Below are positions 1-8,202 of a DNA stretch of 49,316 nucleotides, in pieces. Source of the DNA: Symbiodinium natans (taxonomy: Eukaryota > Sar > Dinophyceae > Suessiales > Symbiodiniaceae); assembly GCA_905221605.1 (NCBI GenBank), contig CAJNDS010000939.1:1-49316 (forward strand), given 5' to 3'. Position numbers and translations under genes: made by a program. The number at the start of each line of letters is the position of its first letter. The stretch's first letter is position 1. The notes under the pieces were generated by a model. The model was not told the DNA's origin. It made no database searches and saw nothing but the letters and a program-made list of their open reading frames with translations.

Positions 1-1
1 T

Positions 2-480
2 GAAGATCGACAACAAATGGTACAAGCACTGACAGATGGTAGGGAGGTTGCAATGATACAACCAACGCCTCAGGTGGAAAACGAAGTGGTTCCGGTTCAA
101 GAAGCAAATCCTTTCTGGAGCGAGCGGGCTCAAGAAGAAATGAGACTTAGGCAGTCAAGGCCGGCAAGTCTTCCCGCGAGCGGAGGGGACAGGAGTGGTG
201 AAGGTACGAGAAGACCGCCTTCGCTGCAAGATCTTTTGGGTCAGGAACCTGCACCTGTTGAGAGACCATCGTCAGGCTTAATGGGACAAATGGAACGAGG
301 TACTATTGGTGGAGTGCAAGCCGACGAAGAACTCATTCCTGATGTTAGTGGTGAAGAGCAATCTGAAGATATGGCGGTGGTGAAGCGTGCGCTGAAAGAG
401 TTGCTTGTGCAGACAAAGGAGCTGGGGAACAGGTTGCATCGGGTGGAGGAGAAAAGCTATACCTCTGCTGCATGGGTCAG
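2..480 (+). CDS. gag N-terminal part (frame 2), truncated by window start
   Basis: The frame is open from base 2, and the first ATG at 17 is probably internal. The protein is Pro/Glu/Ser-rich and probably disordered, then has a short amphipathic helix around VVKRALKELLVQTKELGNRL, probably a coiled coil, ending near VEEKSY. The open frame continues to 616, but the frame that matches the rest of gag takes over around 460-490. This suggests a +1 frameshift mutation there. As gag it would be the structural protein of the virus-like particle. No nucleic-acid-binding motif is in this part. Confidence 0.7.
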
Positions 481-3400
481 CTTCAAGGGCACGGAGCTCT
501 GGCGTGGTGGACGCAAACACGGCATATCCTCTAGGAATGACTCCAGAGAAGCAGTACCTGCCAGGACAAGTTTTCTACACGGATGGTATGGGTGGTTTTT
601 GGACTGTGTTGCCTGATGGGACATGGCTGCCTATTGAGGGCTACGACCTGCCAAAGGGTTGTGATCTTCAATCCTTGCCTGGGTCCAGGAAGGGGGATGT
701 TCAAGTGGAGGAGGAAAAAGAAGTGCCAATGATGCATGTAGCTGAAGGGAAGAAACCCTCCAGATTGCCTCCATTGAATTACCCCACGGGAGGTCCTGCA
801 AGTGGTGGATATGCAAGTGGACCACCTGGTTTAACACATGTTCCGATTACTTCCATGCCATCAGGTGTTGATGGTTCTGTCGCACCTGCGGGGAACCAGC
901 CCGGTTTTGTTTCAGCTCGGGAAACTGCAATGCAAGAGAACTCAGCAGGATCGGGTGGATATACAATGGTGGATGATGTTCCGTATCGGTGGAAAATGGT
1001 CGCTGGGAAGTTGGAATTAGAAAAGGTTCCGCTCACAGCTGTTACGCCTGGTATAGGACATGGACTACCTCAAGGGCCTGGTGGAAGGGTCAGCTTACCT
1101 CCTGGAGCAGTGGTGCCACGCGGTATGCCAATCACTGGTGATAGTTCTGGAACCGAACGTCCGGAGGCTCTCGGGAAGCATGTGATGAGCCTTCCAACTT
1201 TGGCAGACTACACACCAAGCAATCCGACGGCACTGGGTGATTGGATCGCAATGATCGAACCAATGTTGTCTTCGCTGACAGATACAGGAAGAGTGTGGTG
1301 GCAATGTGTCTACTCAAAGGCATATCAAGCGTATGCCAAATGGTTGAGTGTTTCTCCACTGGAAAGGTTAGGCATCAAGGCTGAGCTAGAAGGGCTCAAG
1401 GTGGTTCAAACTGTGCATGTTTTGTTGGAGCAGAGAGCGGTGTCTTTGCTGCTACAGGCGATCCCGGAGAGATTGAAGACCGAGATCGTTTCCACTCGAA
1501 TGTTGGGGTCGGTGATGATATTTTACAAATTGCTGACGGTCTACCAACCAGGTGGAGCAAATGAGCGCAGCACAATGTTGAACTTCTTGGTGCAACCATC
1601 TTCAGCAACCTCAATTTCAGAGGCTATTAAGGGAGTGCGACAATGGGCGCAATGGCGTTCCCGATTAAGGGAGCTGCGAGCATCCGAGCCGGACGCTACC
1701 TTGCTTATCAAGGGATTGGATGCTTTATCATCCGCGTTGCTGGCAAAACACCCTACGGTGCATTTCAGAGTGGCATCCTTTCGGGAGAAATTGGGGGTGG
1801 ACTACTCGCCGACCTCTGAAACTGCAACACAACTAGCTGAAATGTTACAGGCAGAGTTTGAACTGCTATTGCATAGTGCTGGTGAACAAGAGGTGAAGCA
1901 GGACTCGGACGCCAAGAAAAGGGCCAGGTTAAATAAGGCCCAAAAGGGAACTGGTGACGAGACAGAGGAGGGTGACAAAGGCAAAGGGAAAGGAAAAAGG
2001 TACAGCGGAGATGGTGAACGTCCTTTCTGTTGGATATATGGGAAGACCGATGCAGGTTGCAAGTTCGGAGCCCGCTGTAAATTCCGCCATGACAAAGACT
2101 CCCTTGAGCGAGGAAGATGTTTTGAGTGTGGGGCCGTTGGCCATCTGCAGCCGCAATGTCCATATAAGGATGGTGCAAGTTCCAATGTGGACTCAAACCC
2201 TGAGAGGAGTAGATCTAAAGGGAATTGGGATCCCAGTGTTCGAATGTTATGTGGATCTGGATTGTTTCAGCAGGAAAGGAGAGTGGCGTTGGTGGATACG
2301 GCTGCTACGCATCTTGTGCGGACGCTTTTTCCATGGGAATGTTTACCCGACACTACTGTTATGGTGCAAAGCGCGCTTGGTGGTGTGGCAATGAGGATTA
2401 CAGAGAAAGGGACGTTGATTAGGGAAGACAATGGGCCCCTGATTATCCCTCTCTGGTTGATTTTGGAGTTTGGGGCGAACCTCACGGTGATCAATGGGAT
2501 GTGTCACGTGGGTGCAAAATCTTCGCTGGACCAGCTCTTGTGGTTTGAACATGGCTGTTTGGTTATGGATTACAAAACAGCTGAAAAAATGGTTTTGCAT
2601 GCTGAAAGGCAGCGTGTGTCTTGGTCCCATTCTCAATGGAGGAATGGAAGGGCGGACTGTGGAGTCGGTTCGTCGGATGCCACGTTGTTGCCGAAGCAGG
2701 GAGAAGGCCGAGGAGTATGCGTTCTACATGTGGCCAGGGTTTCTGACACCAATGAGTGTTCGGGAATGGGCATGTTGGACTCGGGAGCATCACATCCTCT
2801 CAGATCACTTCGTCCTGGAGAACAGCTTCCGCAGCAAAAGGTGTTGGTGTCTTTAGCTGTTGGATCTCGGGAGATGTGTATTACCCCAGGTGGGACCCTG
2901 GTAACTCCTGAAATGGTAGATCCACTAGTGCCAATTGGCAAAGCGAGCGCCTTGGTTGGTCTCAGAGTTCAGTGGCGTGGTGGCAAGTGCACAGCCTCAC
3001 ATCCTGTTCTGGGGGAACTTCGCGTTCGTGATCTGAATGGGTGCCCTTGTTTGGAAAAGGAGGTGGCGCTTCAGATCATTGATGAAATGGATTGGTGCTC
3101 ACCAAAGCAAGCTTTGAAGGTGGCACGTATGGTTCAAGGGTGTCCGAATACGGACAACGAGGTGGCTGTAAAAACGTCGTTGCAAAGCGCAGCGCGGACA
3201 GCGTCAGCGAATGAGGAGGAGTTCGTCCAGGCATGCTGGAGATTTCTTCGGTGGTATTATGGGGATATACCAGAAAATACGCTGATGGAGCTGTTGCCAC
3301 GTGGAGATATTGCGGCGTTGCCTTTCAACCGTCATAAAAGGAGACGGCTGGCACGAGCAAAAAGGGTGGTGGTACACCTATTTTCGGGAAAACAAAAATG

Positions 3401-3680
3401 GCATTTTCCCAGTCGGGATGTGGAGGTACTGGAGCTGGATTTGACAAAAGGCGGTGACCTACATAATTCGAGCGTCTGGAAGTATCTTCTGCATCTGGCG
3501 GCTGAAGGAAAGGTGGTTGCTGTGGTTGGAGGACCTCCATGCAGGACAGTGTCAAGGTTGAGAGGTGAAGACGGTGGTCCACCTGTATTACGCCGACGCT
3601 GTGGGCCTGAACGGTTGGGGTTAAAAAGTCTTCCTTGGCCACATCAAGAATTAGCTCAAAGGATGGTGTTTTACTTCTGA
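405..3680 (+). CDS. gag C-terminal part, two retropepsin-like motifs and methyltransferase-like domain
   Basis: Real coding probably starts near 480 rather than at the ATG at 405. Residues 542-564 hold a CCCH-type finger (C-x9-C-x5-C-x3-H), and residues 572-585 a CCHC zinc knuckle (C-x2-C-x4-H-x4-C), the nucleic-acid-binding end of gag. Residues 628-640 (VALVDTAATHLVR) and 789-799 (GMLDSGASHPL) are two aspartic-protease active-site motifs 161 residues apart. The first has Ala where the usual D-S/T-G-A has Gly, so it may be inactive. Residues 988-1060 hold VVVHLFSG, then a predicted strand ending LELDLTKGGDL, then GGPPCRT with Cys1046. These resemble motifs I and IV of cytosine-C5 methyltransferases. 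The frame ends at 3680 through an apparent -1 shift near 3659. The matching continuation is in frame 2. Confidence 0.85.
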   Translation: MCRQRSWGTGCIGWRRKAIPLLHGSASRARSSGVVDANTAYPLGMTPEKQYLPGQVFYTDGMGGFWTVLPDGTWLPIEGYDLPKGCDLQSLPGSRKGDVQVEEEKEVPMMHVAEGKKPSRLPPLNYPTGGPASGGYASGPPGLTHVPITSMPSGVDGSVAPAGNQPGFVSARETAMQENSAGSGGYTMVDDVPYRWKMVAGKLELEKVPLTAVTPGIGHGLPQGPGGRVSLPPGAVVPRGMPITGDSSGTERPEALGKHVMSLPTLADYTPSNPTALGDWIAMIEPMLSSLTDTGRVWWQCVYSKAYQAYAKWLSVSPLERLGIKAELEGLKVVQTVHVLLEQRAVSLLLQAIPERLKTEIVSTRMLGSVMIFYKLLTVYQPGGANERSTMLNFLVQPSSATSISEAIKGVRQWAQWRSRLRELRASEPDATLLIKGLDALSSALLAKHPTVHFRVASFREKLGVDYSPTSETATQLAEMLQAEFELLLHSAGEQEVKQDSDAKKRARLNKAQKGTGDETEEGDKGKGKGKRYSGDGERPFCWIYGKTDAGCKFGARCKFRHDKDSLERGRCFECGAVGHLQPQCPYKDGASSNVDSNPERSRSKGNWDPSVRMLCGSGLFQQERRVALVDTAATHLVRTLFPWECLPDTTVMVQSALGGVAMRITEKGTLIREDNGPLIIPLWLILEFGANLTVINGMCHVGAKSSLDQLLWFEHGCLVMDYKTAEKMVLHAERQRVSWSHSQWRNGRADCGVGSSDATLLPKQGEGRGVCVLHVARVSDTNECSGMGMLDSGASHPLRSLRPGEQLPQQKVLVSLAVGSREMCITPGGTLVTPEMVDPLVPIGKASALVGLRVQWRGGKCTASHPVLGELRVRDLNGCPCLEKEVALQIIDEMDWCSPKQALKVARMVQGCPNTDNEVAVKTSLQSAARTASANEEEFVQACWRFLRWYYGDIPENTLMELLPRGDIAALPFNRHKRRRLARAKRVVVHLFSGKQKWHFPSRDVEVLELDLTKGGDLHNSSVWKYLLHLAAEGKVVAVVGGPPCRTVSRLRGEDGGPPVLRRRCGPERLGLKSLPWPHQELAQRMVFYF

Positions 3681-5206
3681 AGATGCTTTTCCTATATGAC
3701 GTGGCGGTGCATTCAAGGTGTGGAACTGCTGAAGTCATCAATGGAAGTTCTGTCTTCTTTGGCATGGAAAGCCCTGGGGACCCTGAACTCATAGGGAAAG
3801 ATTTCTCTCAGAACGGCAAAACGGTCTTGAGTGCTGAGGATCTGGTGGATGGTTCTCAGGAAGGGCTCTCAAGTCCTACCTTCTGGAGTTGGCCAGAGGT
3901 GAAAAGCTTTTGTGAGCGTTATGGAATGTACGCTGCACACTTTGATCAAGGAGCGTTGGGACATGCTCTGGTGAAACCTACGACTTTCCTGGTGTCTGAT
4001 ATGGAACTATGGGAATCGTTAGAACAAGTTCGCGTGGTTGTTCCGTGGTCAGCAACATTCGCTTCTACCCTGGAAGAGCGTATGGGACAATCCTCTATAT
4101 GGGCGCGATGGGCGTTTGGATTGGTTAAAAGAATACGTCACAGGTTGGCACAATGGTTGCATGAGAGCGATGCTGAACGGGAAGCTGCGGTGTTACAAAA
4201 AGAAGAACGAGAAGGGACGTTACGGAGGTTGACGACTGAGGAGCGAGCTTTCCGTGACCATTGCCTAAGGGGGCATATTCCCTTCAGACGTGATTGTCAA
4301 ATCTGTGTGTCTGCTGCTGGAAAAGAGCGTCGCCATTTGAGGCGAAAGCATGGGGATGCTTACACTTTATCATTGGACTTAGCGGGTCCATACAAGTGTT
4401 CAAAGGATGCTCACCAGCAGAAGCCACGACACGCTGTTATTGGTGTGTATCAATTTCCAATGTTGGATCCCAATGTGGGTCGCCCTCCAGAAAAGGAGGA
4501 AGATGCGGATGAGGTGGAAGATCAGGTGGCAGATGAAGGTGCTGGTGTCGGAGAATGGTTAGGCGATGCAGTCGCAAACTTCGAGGAGGAAGACTCTGCG
4601 CCGGTGGAACCTGCGCCAGTTCTGGAGGCAGAGGTGTTGAAAATCCAAGCTTCTGAAAAATCCTGGAAGGAACTGAAGGACCACTTGACCCAACCTGTCC
4701 GTATGATCAACTTCGTTATGGTGGAGCCGATTGTGGATAAACAGCAAACAACTGTTTTGTCGGCAGTTCAAAGGATGATGGTGCGCTTGCAGAGACATGG
4801 GTATCCGGTGTTGAGAATCCACTCAGATCGAGCGGGGGAGTTTGTCAATGCACGCTTCCGGTCCTTTTGTGAAACTCGTCTGATATATAGGACCACTGGT
4901 GATCCTGGAGTCCCGCAAACAAATGGGCGCGCTGAAGCATGTGTGGGTTTATTCAAACGTGGTGTCAGGTCGCTCTTAAAGGAGGCGCGACTCGGGCCGG
5001 CGTACTGGGCACTGGCTGCTCGCCATTGGTCAATGTTACGGTGGCAGAAAGCTGAAAGGGAGTTGGGGTTAAATCCTAAAGCATTGCTTCCTTTTGGTGC
5101 TCAGATTCAAGTCAAACGTCGTCCGTGGGAGTTGCTGGGTCCGGAAGAAAGGTCGGCAATGGGTCGATCGTACGCAGCCTGCGCTTCTTTTGGGTCCATG
5201 CGATGA
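3635..5206 (+). CDS. end of methyltransferase-like domain and integrase
   Basis: The frame resumes the upstream domain at about 3662 (DGVLLLKMLFLYDVA, then FFGMESPGDPE and FWSWPEVKSF). The integrase follows. Its N-terminal zinc-binding module is H209-x4-H214-x6-C221-x2-C224. The catalytic triad is D248 (LSLDLAGPY), D398 (RIHSDRAGEF) and E434 (NGRAEACVG), with the canonical D-x35-E spacing. The 149 residues between the first two acids are far more than the roughly 55-65 usual for integrases, and include an acidic Glu/Asp-rich insertion (about residues 280-355). The role is to insert the element's cDNA into host DNA. Frame 2 is lost near 5165-5180 and frame 3 takes over, so this ATG and this stop are not the true protein ends. 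Confidence 0.88.
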   Translation: MATSRISSKDGVLLLKMLFLYDVAVHSRCGTAEVINGSSVFFGMESPGDPELIGKDFSQNGKTVLSAEDLVDGSQEGLSSPTFWSWPEVKSFCERYGMYAAHFDQGALGHALVKPTTFLVSDMELWESLEQVRVVVPWSATFASTLEERMGQSSIWARWAFGLVKRIRHRLAQWLHESDAEREAAVLQKEEREGTLRRLTTEERAFRDHCLRGHIPFRRDCQICVSAAGKERRHLRRKHGDAYTLSLDLAGPYKCSKDAHQQKPRHAVIGVYQFPMLDPNVGRPPEKEEDADEVEDQVADEGAGVGEWLGDAVANFEEEDSAPVEPAPVLEAEVLKIQASEKSWKELKDHLTQPVRMINFVMVEPIVDKQQTTVLSAVQRMMVRLQRHGYPVLRIHSDRAGEFVNARFRSFCETRLIYRTTGDPGVPQTNGRAEACVGLFKRGVRSLLKEARLGPAYWALAARHWSMLRWQKAERELGLNPKALLPFGAQIQVKRRPWELLGPEERSAMGRSYAACASFGSMR

Positions 5207-7841
5207 CCTACCTGGTGGTTATTGGGTGGAAGCTCAAGGGACTGCAAAAGATCCGGATGAACTGGTGTTATTTCCCTGCACTACGATTTTTTCCAATATA
5301 AAGGAACCGCCTGAATTGGAGCTGGAAGGGGTGGTAGAAGAACAGGAGCCTTCTCCTCCAGAGCATCGTCTCAAGGGGAAAAAACCGGCGCTTCGGTTTG
5401 CTGATGAGGAAGGACCTCCTTTACCTCCGCCTCGCGATCCTCCAGTTCGCCATCGGTTGATGGAGAAAAGCCCGGCCTCTTCACTGCGTGGTCATGTGGG
5501 CTCCTTGCGCTTGCTTCGCAAGCGGGGGGAGAGTCCGCCCTTAGAATTTTTTGAGGATGACATGCAGGGTCTGGGGGAGCTGGAAGAAAATGCAGATGTT
5601 GAGGACAATGTTCCTGGTGATGAGTATTGGCCGACTTGCTGTTCTCCTCATGAAAATGCTTATTTGGTCTGCAAAAGTGAGACTGCTGGGGATGGAACAC
5701 AGTTGGAAAAAGAAGAGCAAAAAGCCAAGTCAATGTATGAAAGGTCTATGTATGATTACGTGGACTGCGAGGAGCTTTTGGAAGGGATTGTATACCCAAA
5801 GAGGGTGAATCGAAGAGGTGGTATCAACAATTGGTGCACAAGTACGCGAGCTCTGGTGTTGGGCCACTATACTCATGGCGGAGTGTGTGGTATCACAAAA
5901 GAGACTCATCGAAGACCATGGCTATGTCGTTATTTGGCATCATTCGTGAGGCACCACAATCCTGAAGCCAAATTTTCTGCTCTTCAGATCTCATGCAATG
6001 CTCCGGTGTCATTGCATAGGGATAGTCACAATGAAAAGCATTGCTGCAATTATGTGTGTGGCTTTGGTGACTATAAAGATGGTCAGCTGTGGGTTGAGGA
6101 TGAAAAGGTCTTAGAGGAAGGAGCTGAAGTGGTGGAGCAATCCTATGGGAAGAAAGTCTTACCTGGAAAATTGGTGGATATCCACTGGAACTTCATGTCG
6201 TTCTTTCCGAGAAAGCTGCATGGTCCTATGCCTTGGAAAGGGAACAGGGTATCCTTGACAGGGTACACACCTGTTTTTATGGAGCGTTTGAGCTACAAGG
6301 ATAGGTGCTACCTTCTCCAATGCAAGTTTCCTCTTCCGGAACCACAAGCTGAAGAAGGTGAAAAAAGGAAGTGGTTAAAAATGACGTTGAGAGAGACCTC
6401 GCTGGACGACCTTGCAGAGGAAGTCGACTACGCTGTGTTCGAAGCGCATCAATGGGCTCTAGAGGAGCATTTGAGTATTCGACGCCTAATTGCTGAACAG
6501 GAATGTTGCATTTTGGACGAGTTCCATGGATCGGCCAATGAGTCGAATGAGGAGAAAGGATCAGAGACTAGAGAATGGCTGGTTAAAGCAAAAAGGGCTG
6601 AGGAACAGCTCTCGAAGTTTTTGGTCAAAGCAGCTCAAGTTCAGCAAATGGTGCAAGAAAATACCGCGCTCGAGGCAGCAGAGGAGGTTGAGTTCCTGCA
6701 AACAAAAACAATTCCTACACAAGAAGCCATGCAAGAGCTGGAAAAGTGGAGGGAATCATTGTCGGACGAGGTGACGTCTTTGGTGAAAGAGTTGGAGGTG
6801 GTGGAACCAACAACTCAAGAAAAGCTGGACAAATTGGCGGAAGAGCCTAATGCACCGGTGATTGAGTACGTTCCCAGTCTGGTGGTGTTTACCCGGAAGC
6901 AAGGGACAGGGAGGCGACGTGCCCGTATCTGTGCATGTGGAAACTTCATTTCGTCAACGGCAGCTACAGAATATGAAGGGCCGAGGTCACTCAGTCGTCA
7001 CTCGCTGTACGCTCCAGGTTTAGATTCAACTACATTCAGGTGTCAAGTGAGGCACGCAGCATATATGGTGTGGATCATCGCTGGCTTAGACATTTCCAAA
7101 GCTTTTCTGACGGCGCCGATGAATAGGGCGCAAAGAGAAGGGCGTTTGGTGGTGGTGCAGCCCCCAAGGGCGGCGGTGAAATTGGGTCTTTGCACAAAAG
7201 AGGAGCGGTGGATTGTGAGGAAGGCCTTGTATGGTTTGGCCGAAAGTCCTGCAGCATGGGTGGAGTGGCGAGACCAACGTCTTCAAGGGATGTCTTGGGT
7301 GTCAAAGGATGGGCAAGCAATGAGCTTTCAGAGGTCCAATGCAGACCCAAGCCTGTTCCTCATTATGGCACAAGAGAAGTTGGAAGGTGCAAGCAAGTTG
7401 GTAGGGACAATGGGTCTTTACGTGGATGATTTTTTGATGGCTGGGACTATGACAGTGCTCCGGGAGGCCTTGGAACAGATTAGGAAGGAGTGGAAAACTT
7501 CTGAACCCGAGTTCTGTGGTCCAGGCTGCGGTGATGGATTCCTGAAGTTTTTGGGTGTCCAAATCTGGTATCGAAATGGCAGCTTCTTTCTCAACCAGGA
7601 GGACTTTGTGAGAGATTTGCTGAACCGACGAGGGTATCAGGTCGATGAAACTGGAAAAGGGAGTAACCTGCCAATGGTGAAAGAAACTCCAGGTGAAGAA
7701 GAGGAGGTGGATATTCCTTCCTTGCGAGCAGGGGAGTTCCTCTGGGTGGCAATCAAAACTCGACCTGATTTGGCGTTCTGCACGAGCCAGTTGTCTTTGT
7801 GGACATCCCGAAGGCCACGATTTGTGGTTAAAAAAGGCTGA
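5094..7841 (+). CDS. integrase C-terminal end, 2OG-Fe(II) dioxygenase-like domain and reverse transcriptase
   Basis: True continuation from integrase starts near 5175 (RTQPALLLGPCDDLPGGYWV). Residues about 245-395 look like a 2-oxoglutarate/Fe(II) oxygenase core: H308-x-D310 (SLHRDSHNE), GQLWVE, then H376 (RKLHGPMPW) and R385 (NRVSLTGY), nine residues after the second His. Helical Glu-rich linkers follow (about 430-600). Reverse transcriptase covers about 620-880, with D666 in GLDISKAFLTAP, KALYGLAESPAAW, and the catalytic YVDD (D778, D779). RARICACGNF corresponds to the conserved Arg-containing strand of copia enzymes. The frame ends at 7841, but the real frame moves to frame 1 near 7815. 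The reverse transcriptase assignment is firm. The dioxygenase assignment rests on motif spacing. Confidence 0.9.
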   Translation: MVLRFKSNVVRGSCWVRKKGRQWVDRTQPALLLGPCDDLPGGYWVEAQGTAKDPDELVLFPCTTIFSNIKEPPELELEGVVEEQEPSPPEHRLKGKKPALRFADEEGPPLPPPRDPPVRHRLMEKSPASSLRGHVGSLRLLRKRGESPPLEFFEDDMQGLGELEENADVEDNVPGDEYWPTCCSPHENAYLVCKSETAGDGTQLEKEEQKAKSMYERSMYDYVDCEELLEGIVYPKRVNRRGGINNWCTSTRALVLGHYTHGGVCGITKETHRRPWLCRYLASFVRHHNPEAKFSALQISCNAPVSLHRDSHNEKHCCNYVCGFGDYKDGQLWVEDEKVLEEGAEVVEQSYGKKVLPGKLVDIHWNFMSFFPRKLHGPMPWKGNRVSLTGYTPVFMERLSYKDRCYLLQCKFPLPEPQAEEGEKRKWLKMTLRETSLDDLAEEVDYAVFEAHQWALEEHLSIRRLIAEQECCILDEFHGSANESNEEKGSETREWLVKAKRAEEQLSKFLVKAAQVQQMVQENTALEAAEEVEFLQTKTIPTQEAMQELEKWRESLSDEVTSLVKELEVVEPTTQEKLDKLAEEPNAPVIEYVPSLVVFTRKQGTGRRRARICACGNFISSTAATEYEGPRSLSRHSLYAPGLDSTTFRCQVRHAAYMVWIIAGLDISKAFLTAPMNRAQREGRLVVVQPPRAAVKLGLCTKEERWIVRKALYGLAESPAAWVEWRDQRLQGMSWVSKDGQAMSFQRSNADPSLFLIMAQEKLEGASKLVGTMGLYVDDFLMAGTMTVLREALEQIRKEWKTSEPEFCGPGCGDGFLKFLGVQIWYRNGSFFLNQEDFVRDLLNRRGYQVDETGKGSNLPMVKETPGEEEEVDIPSLRAGEFLWVAIKTRPDLAFCTSQLSLWTSRRPRFVVKKG

Positions 7842-8202
7842 GGAAGTTTTCCGATACCTTGCTGTAACTCCAACGTTAGGCTTGACGTTCGGAGCAATCG
7901 CAACATGCGAAAAAGAAAGGAATGAGGTGTTGCGTTATGGACGAGGTGTTAAGGTGGTGGAGTCCTACGCGGATGCCAGCTTTGCAGCAGGTGAAAATGA
8001 AAAGAGCCACTCAGGAGCGGTGGCGGTGTGGGGTGACTGTCCAGTGATGTGGGCAACACAAAGACAATCAACGGTGGCTTTAAGTACAGCTGAAGCTGAA
8101 TTACATGCGTCCATAGAGGGAGCAACGATGATTCAGTCGTGCACCCCTATAATTGCCGCTTTGGTTGGAACAGGTGAAGAATCGCTGCAAAAAGTGCTGT
8201 AG
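7693..8202 (+). CDS. RNase H domain, first part, ended by a nonsense codon
   Basis: Useful coding begins around 7820 (HDLWLKKAEEVFRYLA), the copia connection helix before RNase H. D94 (YADASFA) and E136 (STAEAELHAS) match catalytic residues of copia RNase H, which removes the RNA template after reverse transcription. The TAG at 8200-8202 falls directly before TDSVS, where the next catalytic Asp is expected, and the same frame stays open for another 700 bases. It is therefore an in-frame nonsense mutation and not the end of the protein. Confidence 0.85.
   Translation: MKKRRWIFLPCEQGSSSGWQSKLDLIWRSARASCLCGHPEGHDLWLKKAEEVFRYLAVTPTLGLTFGAIATCEKERNEVLRYGRGVKVVESYADASFAAGENEKSHSGAVAVWGDCPVMWATQRQSTVALSTAEAELHASIEGATMIQSCTPIIAALVGTGEESLQKVL

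Noticed and set aside
3654-3665. Programmed -1 frameshift site in the retroelement
   Set aside because: The sequence CTCAAAGG is not a slippery heptamer and other breaks in the same copy are clearly mutational.
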